From: Nostoc sp. JL33
GTDB taxonomy: Bacteria; Cyanobacteriota; Cyanobacteriia; Cyanobacteriales; Nostocaceae
Length of the DNA: 64,000 bases
Direction of reading: 5' to 3'
NCBI RefSeq assembly: GCF_017114985.1
Contig: NZ_JABXKP010000052.1
Span: 1 to 64,000, forward strand
A program made the translations under genes and the position numbers. Of the stretch, positions 52,942 through 62,782 are shown piece by piece (position 1 is the stretch's first letter; each line of letters begins with the position of its first letter). The notes under the pieces are model-generated. The model searched no databases. It was not told where the DNA came from and worked only from the letters and a program-made list of their open reading frames with translations.

Positions 52942-54555
52942 TTACCACTGAGATAAACGCTGCTGGTAATAGTTAACGATTTGTGCCGTGATTTCAGACA
53001 CGTCTAAACCATCGGTTTGAACTTCGATCGCATCTGCTGCTTTTCGCAAAGGGGAAACTTTGCGTGTACTATCTTTCCAGTCACGTTCGGCAATATCGTG
53101 TTCCAGTTGCTCTAAACTCACTTCGGGTTGACCTTGTTTGTTAAAGTCTTGCTGGCGACGACGGGCGCGTTCACTTACAGAAGCGGTTAAGAAGATTTTA
53201 ACTTCGGCATCGGGGAATACATGAGTACCGATATCCCGTCCTTCAGCGACTAAACCACCTTTTTTACCCCAGTTTTGCTGTAGTTTAACCAGAGCTTGAC
53301 GTACAGCGCTCTGTGCAGCGATCGCAGATACAATAGAAGTTACCTCAATCGTGCGAATTGCCTGGGTAACATCGGTATCGTCAATCCAAACTCGCACGCT
53401 CGATTGTAAATCCTGGGTAGGAGTAAGTTTAATTTTACACTGGTTAGTTAATTCGGCGATCGCACACTCATCATCAATCGCAATACCGTTTTGCAGTACT
53501 AACCAAGTTACAGCACGGTACATCGCTCCTGTATCTAAATACACTAAATTTAGATTTGCTGCCACTTGACGCGCCACTGTGGATTTTCCAGCCCCGGCTG
53601 GGCCATCAATGGCGATGATGGGTTGACGATCGCGCAAGATGATATTGTCAATCAAACGTGTAGACCCAAGACGAGCTGCGATCGCCAACATTCCTTCCTC
53701 CTCAACTTTTTCTAAAGACATTAACGTAGTCGGTTCAACCAATTCAATATATTCCACTAAAATCGTGCTGACTATAGCCACTTCTTGCTGTACTAGTGCT
53801 ATCAACTTGTTGCTATTGCGATCGCCTGCAATGAATGCAGCTTCAGCTCGTCGCAAGCCGCGATATAACACCGCTGCTTGCTCTTTTGCCGTTGCAGTCA
53901 AATATTGATTACGAGAACTGAAGGCAAGACCCGAAGCTTCCCGCACTGTTGGACAACCAACAATTTCTACTGGCAAATTTAAGTCAGCTACTAAGCGTTT
54001 AATAATTGCCAGTTGCTGACCATCTTTTTGACCAAAGTAGGCACGGTCAGGCTGTACCAAGTTAAAAAGTTTGGTCACAATCGTAGCGACACCCTGAAAG
54101 TGACCTTGCCGAGAACGAGCACACAAGCCTGTGATCATAGCAGATGGGGGGATAACTTGTGTAACCTTTGATTCTTCTATACTTTTCTGGGGAACTGCCA
54201 TTTCTTCCGGAGTGGGTGCAAAAATCGCATCTACCCCAGCTTTAGAGCAAAATTGTTGATCTTGCTCTAAAGTGCGGGGGTAGCGTTGATAATCCTCGTT
54301 GGGAGCAAATTGCAGGGGATTGACGAAAATACTCACAATCACCGTAGAATTTTCTTGCCGCGCCCGTTGAATCAAGCTTAAATGACCTTGATGTAAATTT
54401 CCCATCGTTGGCACCAGACCGACTGCCGTCTGATACCAGCCAGTCATCTCATCTAGTTTCAGATGGTCATGGTCAGTAACTGCAATCAGGTTGTTTTCTG
54501 AGCAGCGTTTAGTTAAATAGCAGCGTAAAGCTGCGACTGTTGTCAGCAGGCGCAC
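52942..54555 (-). CDS. panC/cmk: bifunctional pantothenate synthetase / cytidylate kinase
   Basis: A 537-residue cyanobacterial fusion. The PanC half (about 1-310) has VGLVPTMGNLHQGHLSLI with the HxGH nucleotidyl-transfer motif, FVNPLQFAPNEDYQRYPRT and KDGQQLAIIKRL; it joins pantoate and beta-alanine to make pantothenate. The Cmk half (about 313-537) has the P-loop AIDGPAGAGKSTVARQVA, YLDTGAMYRA and GRDIGTHVFPDA; it phosphorylates CMP and dCMP. Both halves look intact. The start is GTG 54555. The fusion is typical of cyanobacteria. Confidence 0.95.
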   Translation of the reverse strand: MRLLTTVAALRCYLTKRCSENNLIAVTDHDHLKLDEMTGWYQTAVGLVPTMGNLHQGHLSLIQRARQENSTVIVSIFVNPLQFAPNEDYQRYPRTLEQDQQFCSKAGVDAIFAPTPEEMAVPQKSIEESKVTQVIPPSAMITGLCARSRQGHFQGVATIVTKLFNLVQPDRAYFGQKDGQQLAIIKRLVADLNLPVEIVGCPTVREASGLAFSSRNQYLTATAKEQAAVLYRGLRRAEAAFIAGDRNSNKLIALVQQEVAIVSTILVEYIELVEPTTLMSLEKVEEEGMLAIAARLGSTRLIDNIILRDRQPIIAIDGPAGAGKSTVARQVAANLNLVYLDTGAMYRAVTWLVLQNGIAIDDECAIAELTNQCKIKLTPTQDLQSSVRVWIDDTDVTQAIRTIEVTSIVSAIAAQSAVRQALVKLQQNWGKKGGLVAEGRDIGTHVFPDAEVKIFLTASVSERARRRQQDFNKQGQPEVSLEQLEHDIAERDWKDSTRKVSPLRKAADAIEVQTDGLDVSEITAQIVNYYQQRLSQW

Positions 54556-54680
54556 AAAAATACCCCTAGTTCTTATCGATCCCTCCCCCGTTAGTTTATA
54601 TCTGAAATAGAGGGAACAGATGATTGAACTAGGGGAATTGTTATCGGGAGTGGGGAGTCGGGAGTGGTGATTAACTTTTT

Positions 54681-54724
54681 TCCCTATTCCCTATTCCCTA
54701 TTCCCTACTCCCTACTCCCTACTC
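54681..54724. repeat. CCCTATT/CCCTACT STRR array
   Basis: Six or so heptamers change from TCCCTAT to TCCCTAC within 44 bases. On the minus strand they read AGTAGGG and form the last codons and stop of the RlpA gene. Confidence 0.8.
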
Positions 54725-55829
54725 GATTATTTTCCAAGACTTCAATATGCACTGGTGCCACGCCACTGCCCATCATGCCCAAAATCCGAGCCGCGCCAGC
54801 AGACAGATCAAGGATTCGACCCCGAATGAATGGGCCTCGGTCATTAATCAGCACCACTACAGAACGACCATTGCGGGTGTTGGTTACACGAACTTTTGTA
54901 CCAAAGGGTAAGCTACGATGGGCGGCAGTCATGCCTTCTGGATTGAATCTCTGACCGCTAGCAGTACGATTACCAGAACCGTCATAGCCGTAAAAAGATG
55001 CCATGCCTCTGAAACTGATTCGTACTACTCCGACGGCAATCTGTTGAGGCAGCTTTGGTATTGATATTGGCAGACGCACTGGTAAATTCGCAATTTCTTT
55101 TAAGGGAGATGCATTGCCTAGTAGCCTCCGCAGGCGATTGGTTGCTTGCAATGCATCTTGCGCCAGATTGTTGGTAGTACCTGCTAATCGCGTAGCTTCG
55201 TTGATTTCGACCAATTCTTCGTCATTAATTTTGATTATATAGCGATCGCCATTTTGCTGGAGGGGGGCGCTTTTGCTTTGCGTTTGATTATCAGTAGATT
55301 TTTCCCCTGCTTTCCAACTTACGGTAATCTTACTCCCGTCCACATTTTCCCGATTCAACTGGTTGATCTTAGCTGCTATTACACCAGCTATCTGAACCGG
55401 GTCATTGTCAACAGAGCTAATCTGGTTACTCACAAGAGTTACGTTACCAGTACTCGTTCCCTTTGGTGAATTGCTAGCAATAAGGGCGTACCCTTGTACG
55501 CCCCCAGTATTTCCAATTGCACCAACTTTTTTAGTTTCAGGATTCGTATTTGATACAGAACTCAAAAAGGTTAGAACAGGTATATTTCGGATAAAAAGGG
55601 TTGCCGCCTTACGTCCTCCAATGTTGTGAGTATGAATTTCTGTAATCACAGCATCCAAGGTTTGTTTCCCTGCTGTTGATTGGTACTCTCCCACCTTCAC
55701 CACATCAGGGCCAGGTGATTTTTGGGAAGCTAGCGCATTTCCCTTGGTGGTTTGAGTGCAACCGACTGACGGTATGCCCAAAACAGCCATAGACAGGGCA
55801 ACAATAATCCACAAATGTCTTTGATTCAT
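54705..55829 (-). CDS. rlpA: RlpA-like septal ring lytic transglycosylase family protein
   Basis: A 374-residue exported protein. The N-terminal segment ([20 protein letters not shown]) is a signal with a lipobox-like SVGC, so it may be a lipoprotein. The middle 200 residues are of unknown type. The C-terminal double-psi beta barrel (about 272-365) shows [40 protein letters not shown] and [10 protein letters not shown], with the Asp of the RlpA/expansin catalytic site. It acts on peptidoglycan. The last residues (NRVGSRE) and stop come from the STRR array. Confidence 0.9.
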   Translation of the reverse strand: MNQRHLWIIVALSMAVLGIPSVGCTQTTKGNALASQKSPGPDVVKVGEYQSTAGKQTLDAVITEIHTHNIGGRKAATLFIRNIPVLTFLSSVSNTNPETKKVGAIGNTGGVQGYALIASNSPKGTSTGNVTLVSNQISSVDNDPVQIAGVIAAKINQLNRENVDGSKITVSWKAGEKSTDNQTQSKSAPLQQNGDRYIIKINDEELVEINEATRLAGTTNNLAQDALQATNRLRRLLGNASPLKEIANLPVRLPISIPKLPQQIAVGVVRISFRGMASFYGYDGSGNRTASGQRFNPEGMTAAHRSLPFGTKVRVTNTRNGRSVVVLINDRGPFIRGRILDLSAGAARILGMMGSGVAPVHIEVLENNRVGSRE

Positions 55830-56705
55830 GCGTCCGTTTTTAAAGCGACTGTAGAACTGAAGTTTTATAACCTGCGAAATTTTTCACTTGTGAAAGTGAC
55901 TTCTCTCTTGAAAAACTCGAACTCGTTCCGTTTTCACTTTGTTATTTATAACTGCAACAGATTAACACGAACCTTTTGGCTTGGGGATCAGGGTTTTAGC
56001 GTAATTTTAAGCTCCTTTCTCAAATTTTAATGCCAATTTCAAGGGCGAAACCTTTCTCAAATGGGGGCTTTGGCTATGTAACGCTTTTTAATGCAAGTCA
56101 AAAATTTCTTAAAAAAACTTTATGCTTATTGCACGCCAAAGTGACGATACCTTATTCATATTGGTTGTCAAGGCTCGCAACTACCCGTGTATTATAGATT
56201 ACATCGGTTTGGGCTATTTCCTATAAGAAGATAATATAACTTTTATTAAATAGCAAGGGCATTAATACTTAAAACTACTTATTTAATGGAATATTCAGAT
56301 TTACCTATGAATAAGTGGTCATAGGAGTTACATCTGAAATAATTATGCAGATTAGTTTGAGTTTAATATCTTTTTTCAAAGTTTTTTCTACTTAGATTAA
56401 TCATGACTTTTATTCTCCATAACTAGACGAAATATAGTGATATATGTAACTGGCTGTAACAGTAATACTGAGTATTAAAAAAAGGACAATACTCAACTGA
56501 ATTTTTTTCAGGATTAATCATGAAAAAATTAACAAATATTCGCGATCGCTTGGAGAAAAATTTTTAGTCGTATTAAAAAATACAATAGCTATGGTTTGCC
56601 CTAAGTAGTTGCTCAAGTATGATTTTTGAGATGAAGCCGTCTTTTGAAAAATCTTTGCGCCTCTAGGGATGTACAGCTGCACCTCTACTATATATAGTAG
56701 GTATT
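55830..56705. other. AT-rich intergenic region between divergent genes
   Basis: About 876 bases with no supported gene on either strand. It is low in G+C, with an isolated HIP1 site near 56540. Promoters for rlpA and glsA must lie here. I looked for a glnA-type riboswitch before glsA and did not see one. Confidence 0.4.
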
Positions 56706-56726
56706 TTGGGAAATGCTATCAGCCTG

Positions 56727-57698
56727 ATGACAGACCAAGCAAATCAAGGAGATTTAGAAATAAATCCATCGCCATTAAAAGCTTTTCTCAAGGAGTTGCA
56801 TTCGCAGTACAAGTCAGTGCGGGAGGGTGTAGTAGCGAAATATATTCCCGAACTGGCAAAGGTAAACCCGGACTTGTTCAGCATTTGCATTGTGACAGTA
56901 GATGGTCAGGTTTACAAAGTTGGGGACTGGGAGCAACTCTTTACCATTCAGTCAATTTCCAAGGTGTTTGCTTATGGACTTGCCTTAGAAGATCATGGGC
57001 TGGATTATGTTTTGACTAGAGTTGGTGTGGAACCGACGGGGGATGCATTCAACGCGATTGTTTTGGATGAGCAATCGAAGCGACCTTATAATCCAATGGT
57101 AAATGCCGGAGCGATCGCCACCACCAGCTTAATTAAAGGTTCCGGCCCCACCGAACGCCTGAACCGAATGCTGGATATGTTCCGGCGATATATTGGCCGC
57201 GACGTGTTCGTTGACATTTCAGTTTTTACCTCAGAACGCAGTACAGGGCATCGCAACCGCGCAATGGCGCATTTGATGCTCAACTTTGGCATGATTGACC
57301 GGAATATTGAAGAGTCGCTGGATCTTTATTTTCAACAGTGTGCTGTGATGGTGAATTGCCAAGACTTAGCAGTGATGGCGGCTACCCTTGCGAACAAAGG
57401 TATTAACCCGATCAGCAAAGAACGGGCGGTAGATAAGCGTTATATCAAAGATATTTTGAGTGTGATGTATACCTGCGGCATGTACAACTTTGCAGGTGAG
57501 TGGGCTTATAAAATTGGGATTCCGGCGAAAAGCGGTATTTGTGGTGGGATTATCGCCGTTGTACCGAATAAGATGGGGATTGGAGTTTTTTCGCCCCTGC
57601 TGGATGTACGTGGTAACAGTGTGCGCGGGGTAAAGGTGTGTGAAGAACTGTCCCAACGGTTAGGTTTACATCTATTTGATTGTTCTGGTCAAGAGTGA
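56727..57698 (+). CDS. glsA: glutaminase A
   Basis: About 323 residues of the serine-dependent beta-lactamase-fold glutaminases, converting glutamine to glutamate and ammonia. [20 protein letters not shown] contains the nucleophile Ser-x-x-Lys, with [14 protein letters not shown], the conserved EER-like [17 protein letters not shown], and [20 protein letters not shown] with the active-site Tyr. The frame opens with TTG 56706, but ATG 56727 ([11 protein letters not shown]) is the better family start. Cytosolic. A short GGGCAAACA tandem follows the stop. Confidence 0.93.
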   Translation: MTDQANQGDLEINPSPLKAFLKELHSQYKSVREGVVAKYIPELAKVNPDLFSICIVTVDGQVYKVGDWEQLFTIQSISKVFAYGLALEDHGLDYVLTRVGVEPTGDAFNAIVLDEQSKRPYNPMVNAGAIATTSLIKGSGPTERLNRMLDMFRRYIGRDVFVDISVFTSERSTGHRNRAMAHLMLNFGMIDRNIEESLDLYFQQCAVMVNCQDLAVMAATLANKGINPISKERAVDKRYIKDILSVMYTCGMYNFAGEWAYKIGIPAKSGICGGIIAVVPNKMGIGVFSPLLDVRGNSVRGVKVCEELSQRLGLHLFDCSGQE

Positions 57699-57782
57699 AT
57701 TGGGCAAACAGGGCAAACAGGGCATTGGGTTATTCTCCTAGTTGTTATCATCTAAACAACTATTAAATCAAGAGAATCACAG

Positions 57783-58853
57783 ATGGTTTCTTCCAACAGC
57801 AAGATAGGTATTATTGGCGCAGGGACATCAGGCGCTTATCTTGCCAGTTTGCTTATTCAAGAAGGGTTTCAAGTTGACTTGTTTGAAAAAGCGCCCGTAG
57901 TGCGTACCGATGGATGTGGCATTCTTATTGTCCAATCAGGTATGAAAGCACTTGATCAAGGAAACCCTCAAATAAGCCAAAAAATTATTAACTCAGGCAA
58001 TCCTGTTAAATTATTCGAGTTTCGCAACCTTAAAGGTGGATTCATCAATTCAGAATCCGTCACCTATGGTGAAGATGAACTACCAGGAATGCTTGTACAC
58101 CGTAAGGCGATTTTAGAAGCAATCCTTGATACTTTACCCCCTAATAGTATTCATTTTAACGCTCAATTAGCTTCGATAACGCAGACTGAGAATAGCGCGA
58201 TCGCCCACTTTAAAGATGGAAGTCGCTGGGAAGGAGATATTATAGTCGGTGCTGATGGCATTCTTTCTAAGGTTCGGCAGTTTGTGGTTCCGAATGTAGA
58301 ACTATGCTATTTAGGCGATTTAGTTTGGCGAGGGATTGTGACAGATAATAGCTTCTGTCCAGAAGGAAACTTTTTTGTTTATGTACGCGGTCGGGGAATT
58401 TATGCAAATTTCTTTCATATTGGTGCAAATCTTACTCATTGGGGTTTCTTTGTAGAAAAGGAACAGAGGGATTCTGAAATAGGCAGATTACAACCGACTA
58501 ATATATCTATTCCTCCCGAAGAATTAGCCAAACTCCCAGAGGATGCACGAAATGTGATTGAGTCAACCCCTGTGGAAAATATTATCTGTCGTTATTCCTA
58601 TGACATCGATCCCCTACCTCAACTCTATGATGGTCGCGTGATTTTAATTGGTGACGCAGCTCACGCAAAAAGTCCTACTCGCGCTAGAGGCATGACTTCA
58701 GGTTGGGAAGATGGTTTGTCTTTAACGCGACATCTCACGGCTAGTGCTAGTTTTGCCGAAGCTCTGGAAAATTATCAGACGGAAAGATTACCTATTGTCC
58801 ACGAATATCAACGTTCGAGTCGTGAAGTGAGCCAGAAAATTGGTCGTCGTTAG
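57783..58853 (+). CDS. FAD-dependent monooxygenase, PHBH-fold
   Basis: A 356-residue flavoprotein. IGIIGAGTSGAYLASLLIQE is the N-terminal dinucleotide-binding GxGxxG motif, followed by the acidic strand end DLFEKAP. IVGADGILSKVR is the DG motif and VILIGDAAHAKSPTRARGMT the GD motif that contacts the FAD ribityl chain. All three mark class A flavin monooxygenases. The substrate, possibly an aromatic or terpenoid, is unknown. The small beta-rich gene 43 bases downstream is probably its operon partner. Confidence 0.9.
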   Translation: MVSSNSKIGIIGAGTSGAYLASLLIQEGFQVDLFEKAPVVRTDGCGILIVQSGMKALDQGNPQISQKIINSGNPVKLFEFRNLKGGFINSESVTYGEDELPGMLVHRKAILEAILDTLPPNSIHFNAQLASITQTENSAIAHFKDGSRWEGDIIVGADGILSKVRQFVVPNVELCYLGDLVWRGIVTDNSFCPEGNFFVYVRGRGIYANFFHIGANLTHWGFFVEKEQRDSEIGRLQPTNISIPPEELAKLPEDARNVIESTPVENIICRYSYDIDPLPQLYDGRVILIGDAAHAKSPTRARGMTSGWEDGLSLTRHLTASASFAEALENYQTERLPIVHEYQRSSREVSQKIGRR

Positions 58854-58896
58854 CTAACGCGAAACTTAGGGTAAAATTAGTTTTTATTTAAAATTA

Positions 58897-59391
58897 ATGA
58901 GTAACGATCCTGTAATTAACGAAGATATCATCACCTCTGCCATATCTCCCGATTTGGACAAAGTTCCTGAAATTTTTACACGTCATATTGGCACTTGGAA
59001 AGGTGAGTATATTAAAACTGATAAACGCGGGCATTTTTCTCGCAGCTTTTTCGGTAGTTTTACCATCTTGATTGAGGGAAGTCAGTACCGACAGGTTAAC
59101 AATTATGAATACTCAGATGGCTCTCACCTCCAGCTTAATTTTGAAGGACACTTTGAAGATAGGATTCTGAAATTGTTTTCTAGCAATTATTCTGATTTTT
59201 CCGCGATCGCTTGGGATGCAGGTCAAGACACCGTTTGCTCTCGGTTAACGAAAACTCAAGATAACGCGCTGATTACATTTATGGAAACAATAACTTTACT
59301 CGATGACAATCACCGAGTTCGTAGTACCCAAGCTTTTAAAGATGGCATTTTTGATGGCATCACCTTTATTGAAGAAATTCGTTTTTCCTAA
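58897..59391 (+). CDS. hypothetical calycin-like beta-barrel protein
   Basis: A 164-residue protein. The early IFTRHIGTWKGEYIKTDKRG and the run of alternating beta strands (YRQVNNYEYSDGSHLQLNFE, DRILKLFSSNYSDFSAIAWD) suggest a lipocalin/calycin-like barrel, perhaps of the DUF3598 type; the family call is tentative. No signal peptide, so cytosolic. Lying 43 bases after the FAD monooxygenase, it could bind the same hydrophobic substrate, which is an inference. Confidence 0.7.
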   Translation: MSNDPVINEDIITSAISPDLDKVPEIFTRHIGTWKGEYIKTDKRGHFSRSFFGSFTILIEGSQYRQVNNYEYSDGSHLQLNFEGHFEDRILKLFSSNYSDFSAIAWDAGQDTVCSRLTKTQDNALITFMETITLLDDNHRVRSTQAFKDGIFDGITFIEEIRFS

Positions 59392-59474
59392 ATAGATTAG
59401 ATAGTCCCAGATTTGAGCAAGGAAGGTTCCAATCGAGCAAAATTGTGCGATTTGACTTTTATTTTGAAGAAGAA

Positions 59475-60656
59475 TTAAATTGGTTCTGAAACTTGCTCAT
59501 CCAGACGGCGAAACAAATACACCCAAAGCGGTAGAGAACTATTAATCGCAATTAGTCGCACTAAATGACCAGTTGTGACAATTTCAACATTATGATTCAA
59601 TGCCAGGGAAACCAGGATCATTTCTGCTGATCCTCCTGGTGCTGTGACTAAAAGACAGGTTAACCAGTCCCAAGAGGTTAATTGCATCGCAAGTATAGCA
59701 GCGATCGCTCCCGCTATGAGAGTCATCGCTACAGACATCAAAGCATAGCCGATAGTCCGCTTCTTAAAATTGGGTTTGTCTCCCCAATACTCACCAATAG
59801 TAATTCCCAGAAGCATTTGACCCAATAAGTTAATTAAAGGCGGCGGGCTAAAGCTAATATCACCCACAAAAGGTAGCCAATGTAGCAAAGGATTAAAGCC
59901 GATACCAATCAACAATGCGCCAAAGAAATCGCCAGCCGGAATTTTAAATAATATAGCTGGATAAACTACTAATCCAGTAATTACCAGTACTAACAAGAGT
60001 AATTCTAGTTGAGATGGATCGAAATTGAGCCAAGCAGCGTTGATTGGGAGTGTTTGCGGATAGTAATTACCAGTTGATGTTTTAGCAACAAAGGGAATTA
60101 GAACAACTACTGAGGTGACGCGAATCGCCTGAACTAAGGCAACCAAGGTGACATTTTTATTGTAATCGGCGGCGATCGCTGCCATAATTCCGACACCACC
60201 AGGAACTGTAGCCAGCATTGCTGTCAATAAGTTAGTTTTGCTGAGGCGGGAGTAAATGTAACCGATACAGCTTCCACTCAGCAGCATAAACAAAGTAAGA
60301 AAAATAAATATCGGAATACCAGAAGCAACACTAGCTAGATTAGCGTGGCTATTAGAAGCGCCGACAGTTAAGCCTACAAGTGCCATTCCCACTTTTCTAG
60401 CAGTGCGGTTAGGTTGTGGGAAATATTCATAAAAAATTCGACATCCTTGAAGAACCACTGTACCAGCAGCAATCCCGCCAAATATCCAGGCAATCCTGCC
60501 AATTTGGAACTTTGCCAAGAGTAAACCCAGAGGTAATGCCAGAAGCATTTCCAAGACAAGGACAATTAGTTGTTTTACAAATAGCTGTTTGGTAACAACA
60601 GGATTTTCATGAGTGTGTTCTTCCAGGTTGGGAGCAAGACTTACACTTTGATTCAT
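59475..60656 (-). CDS. AbrB-family integral membrane protein (AbrB duplication family)
   Basis: A 393-residue polytopic membrane protein with about ten hydrophobic helices and two related halves, matching the membrane AbrB/ammonia-monooxygenase-annotated family (not the DNA-binding AbrB). MLATVPGGVGIMAAIAADYN and, in the second half, LLVTAPGGSAEMILVSLALN are the duplicated P-G-G signature loops, and TTGHLVRLIAINSSLPLWVY closes it. Role unproven in the family; some members are suggested to be transporters. Convergent with the calycin-like gene. Confidence 0.87.
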   Translation of the reverse strand: MNQSVSLAPNLEEHTHENPVVTKQLFVKQLIVLVLEMLLALPLGLLLAKFQIGRIAWIFGGIAAGTVVLQGCRIFYEYFPQPNRTARKVGMALVGLTVGASNSHANLASVASGIPIFIFLTLFMLLSGSCIGYIYSRLSKTNLLTAMLATVPGGVGIMAAIAADYNKNVTLVALVQAIRVTSVVVLIPFVAKTSTGNYYPQTLPINAAWLNFDPSQLELLLLVLVITGLVVYPAILFKIPAGDFFGALLIGIGFNPLLHWLPFVGDISFSPPPLINLLGQMLLGITIGEYWGDKPNFKKRTIGYALMSVAMTLIAGAIAAILAMQLTSWDWLTCLLVTAPGGSAEMILVSLALNHNVEIVTTGHLVRLIAINSSLPLWVYLFRRLDEQVSEPI

Positions 60657-60775
60657 CGATACAAGCTTTTTTATTAATTTAACTTATGTACTCAAGCTCA
60701 CGCGATCGCCCAAGATAACTAGTTCTAAATTTACCGCGTGTTGTATTCAAACAAAAATGCCTATAGAGAGAGGAT

Positions 60776-60801
60776 AGGGGCACAATGATCGTTGTGCCCC
60801 T
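60776..60801 (-). terminator. hairpin, probable terminator
   Basis: AGGGGCACAA (60776-60785) is inverted at 60792-60801 around TGATCG. It lies 38 bases beyond the stop of the next minus-strand gene. The same style of AGGGGCAx hairpin forms the core of the modular MITEs. Confidence 0.55.
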
Positions 60802-60838
60802 ACAAATAAGTGGTATTTCTTTCAATGGTTCAGCCCGT

Positions 60839-61177
60839 TTAATCTTCATCAAGGGCTGGGAAGGCTTCCTCAAGCTGCCACAACCTATCTTTATTTTCAA
60901 CAAACCAAATACGAGTTTCTGGAGTTAATTTACTCCAAATGTCTTCAACAGGGATGTGAGGAGATGCATATTGGTACTGTTGACCAAGTGATTTGAGATT
61001 ATCCGCCACATCATGGGGAATTCCGAATTGTTCCCAGTCAACTGTGATACTTCTTCCCGAAACTCCGGCTGTGGGGTCAAAAACCAATTGTGCTGATCTG
61101 ACTAAATCAGCAAAGTGTTTCGGTTTGAGTTTGATGATTTCTTGAATTTGGAGTGATTCGTTATACTCTTGAGACAT
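60839..61177 (-). CDS. hypothetical protein
   Basis: A 112-residue acidic soluble protein (SLQIQEIIKLKPKHFADLVR, FGIPHDVADNLKSLGQQYQY, WSKLTPETRIWFVENKDRLW). It has two tryptophan-containing helices near the C-terminus and no known domain. No operon partner is obvious. The frame looks coding by composition and has an ATG start. Confidence 0.65.
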   Translation of the reverse strand: MSQEYNESLQIQEIIKLKPKHFADLVRSAQLVFDPTAGVSGRSITVDWEQFGIPHDVADNLKSLGQQYQYASPHIPVEDIWSKLTPETRIWFVENKDRLWQLEEAFPALDED

Positions 61178-61435
61178 GATCGCCGCAGTGGTAAAGATTA
61201 GTGGTGTATTGAACTTACTGCCAGAGATTTTTATCCCAATATTTTTAGTTTAGCGCAGAGCCGCTAACTTGATCATGATTAAGATTATGGGATAGGGATT
61301 AAATGTTGAGAAGAATTCTGATTCTGGCGTTGCATAATTTAAGTATGAATTGGAACGCCGATTTATAACTAATGACTAACTCCTGATTTGGAATGGGATT
61401 ATCATACACTCATATTTGTTAGTGGAGTGAAAGAC

Positions 61436-62575
61436 ATGATTGCAATCAGCGGACTTTCTGGCAATGAAATCTTCTGTCTTCGACAACAGGGTATGTATCC
61501 GGGAGATTTAGTCATTGGTAACAGTGTCTTTTCACTGGGAATAATTGGGGGAATTGCATCAGGACTGAAAACAATTGTCGGTGGAGAAGTCAGCGAAGTC
61601 ACCAGCATCATTCATGAAGGAAGGCAAAAAGCTTATGCCCGGATGTTGGCGGAAGCAGAAAAGCATGGCGGAATTGGGATCACAGGCGTTAATAATGAAT
61701 TAGTGCAACAAGTTGGTAATGTCGAATTCCTCTCAATTGGCTCTTGTGTTCACCAAGATCAGGAAAAAGCCGAGAAATTAGAATTTTCTACCTCAGCCGA
61801 CGGACAGGAACTTTACTGCCAAATTGATGCCGGATTTGCACCGAAAAAGTTTGTCTTTGGCAATGTTGCCTACTCCATTGGATTAGGTGGCGGAATACTC
61901 GGCTCACTCAAAAGTTTAAAACGGGGAGAAATTAAAGAATTTTCCTCGATCTTCAACCAAACCCGTCACTTAGCCTTAAAGCGAATTCAGTCTGAAGCCC
62001 AGAATGCGGGTGCGAATGCTGTGCTTGGAATTCAGACATCGATTATTCCCTTTGCTGCAATGCAAGAGATGGTGATGATCGGTACTGCTTCCTACCATCC
62101 TGCTCTGACCTCTGGCTTTAGTCACAGTCCTATTACCAGCGATTTAACAAATCAAGAAATGTGGAACCTGATCAACTTGGGTTATATGCCCTTAAAGTTG
62201 GTTTTAGGTGTTTCCGTATATTCTCTTGGTTTTGTTGGTGGAATTACATCAGCATTCAAGTCCTTTGTGCGTGGTGAAATTAATGAATTGACTACATTAA
62301 TTTATGAAGCACGGGAACAAGCTATTGCCCACATTGCCACAGACGCTCGTAATAGTGGCGCTGACCAAGTAGTTGGGATTAAAACTTATGTTTATCAGTT
62401 AGGTAGTGGGATTATCGAGTTTATGGCGATCGGCACTGCGATCAAAAAGCTGCCAGGAGTTAGCACCCACTCGACTAATTTAATACCCCAAGCAATTATT
62501 TCAGATCGAGACACCTTTATAAACACCGCCGAAGGTACTACACTGACCAAATTAAATCAAACCTCAAAAACTTAA
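61436..62575 (+). CDS. protein of three YbjQ-like (UPF0145/DUF74) domains
   Basis: About 379 residues with three tandem copies of one domain, near residues 2-95, 125-220 and 250-345. Each carries a GYxPxxLVxGxSVYSLGxxGG-like strand-loop, then a GGEVSEVTSIIHEGRQKAYA-like helix and a final GAxxVxGI strand. YbjQ domains normally occur singly as small pentameric proteins and are often annotated as heavy-metal-binding; the role is unproven. The frame opens with TTG 61388, but ATG 61436, with GGAG nine bases upstream, is preferred. Single gene, no signal peptide. Confidence 0.85.
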   Translation: MIAISGLSGNEIFCLRQQGMYPGDLVIGNSVFSLGIIGGIASGLKTIVGGEVSEVTSIIHEGRQKAYARMLAEAEKHGGIGITGVNNELVQQVGNVEFLSIGSCVHQDQEKAEKLEFSTSADGQELYCQIDAGFAPKKFVFGNVAYSIGLGGGILGSLKSLKRGEIKEFSSIFNQTRHLALKRIQSEAQNAGANAVLGIQTSIIPFAAMQEMVMIGTASYHPALTSGFSHSPITSDLTNQEMWNLINLGYMPLKLVLGVSVYSLGFVGGITSAFKSFVRGEINELTTLIYEAREQAIAHIATDARNSGADQVVGIKTYVYQLGSGIIEFMAIGTAIKKLPGVSTHSTNLIPQAIISDRDTFINTAEGTTLTKLNQTSKT

Positions 62576-62782
62576 GTTATGCCATTGGTGAATCATTACT
62601 TTCTCTCAACGGTGACACTCCTACACCGATTGCAAGCAATACGGTGTAGGCTTCTAAGTTCTGTTATCGCATGATTCATACTTTGATTCAGCAACGCCCT
62701 GATTCTAGTCTCTAGTTCCCAATACTTCTCTACGAGAGGCTGCGCCAACGACAACGCTCAGTACAAGTCCCCAATCCGTATT

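Noticed and set aside
55830..56705. Glutamine riboswitch or NtcA site before glsA
   Set aside because: No glnA RNA motif and no good GTA-N8-TAC with a spaced -10 box could be found by eye.
60679..60903. 74-codon minus-strand frame
   Set aside because: It overlaps the hairpin and the end of the supported 60839-61177 gene and has repeat-like composition.
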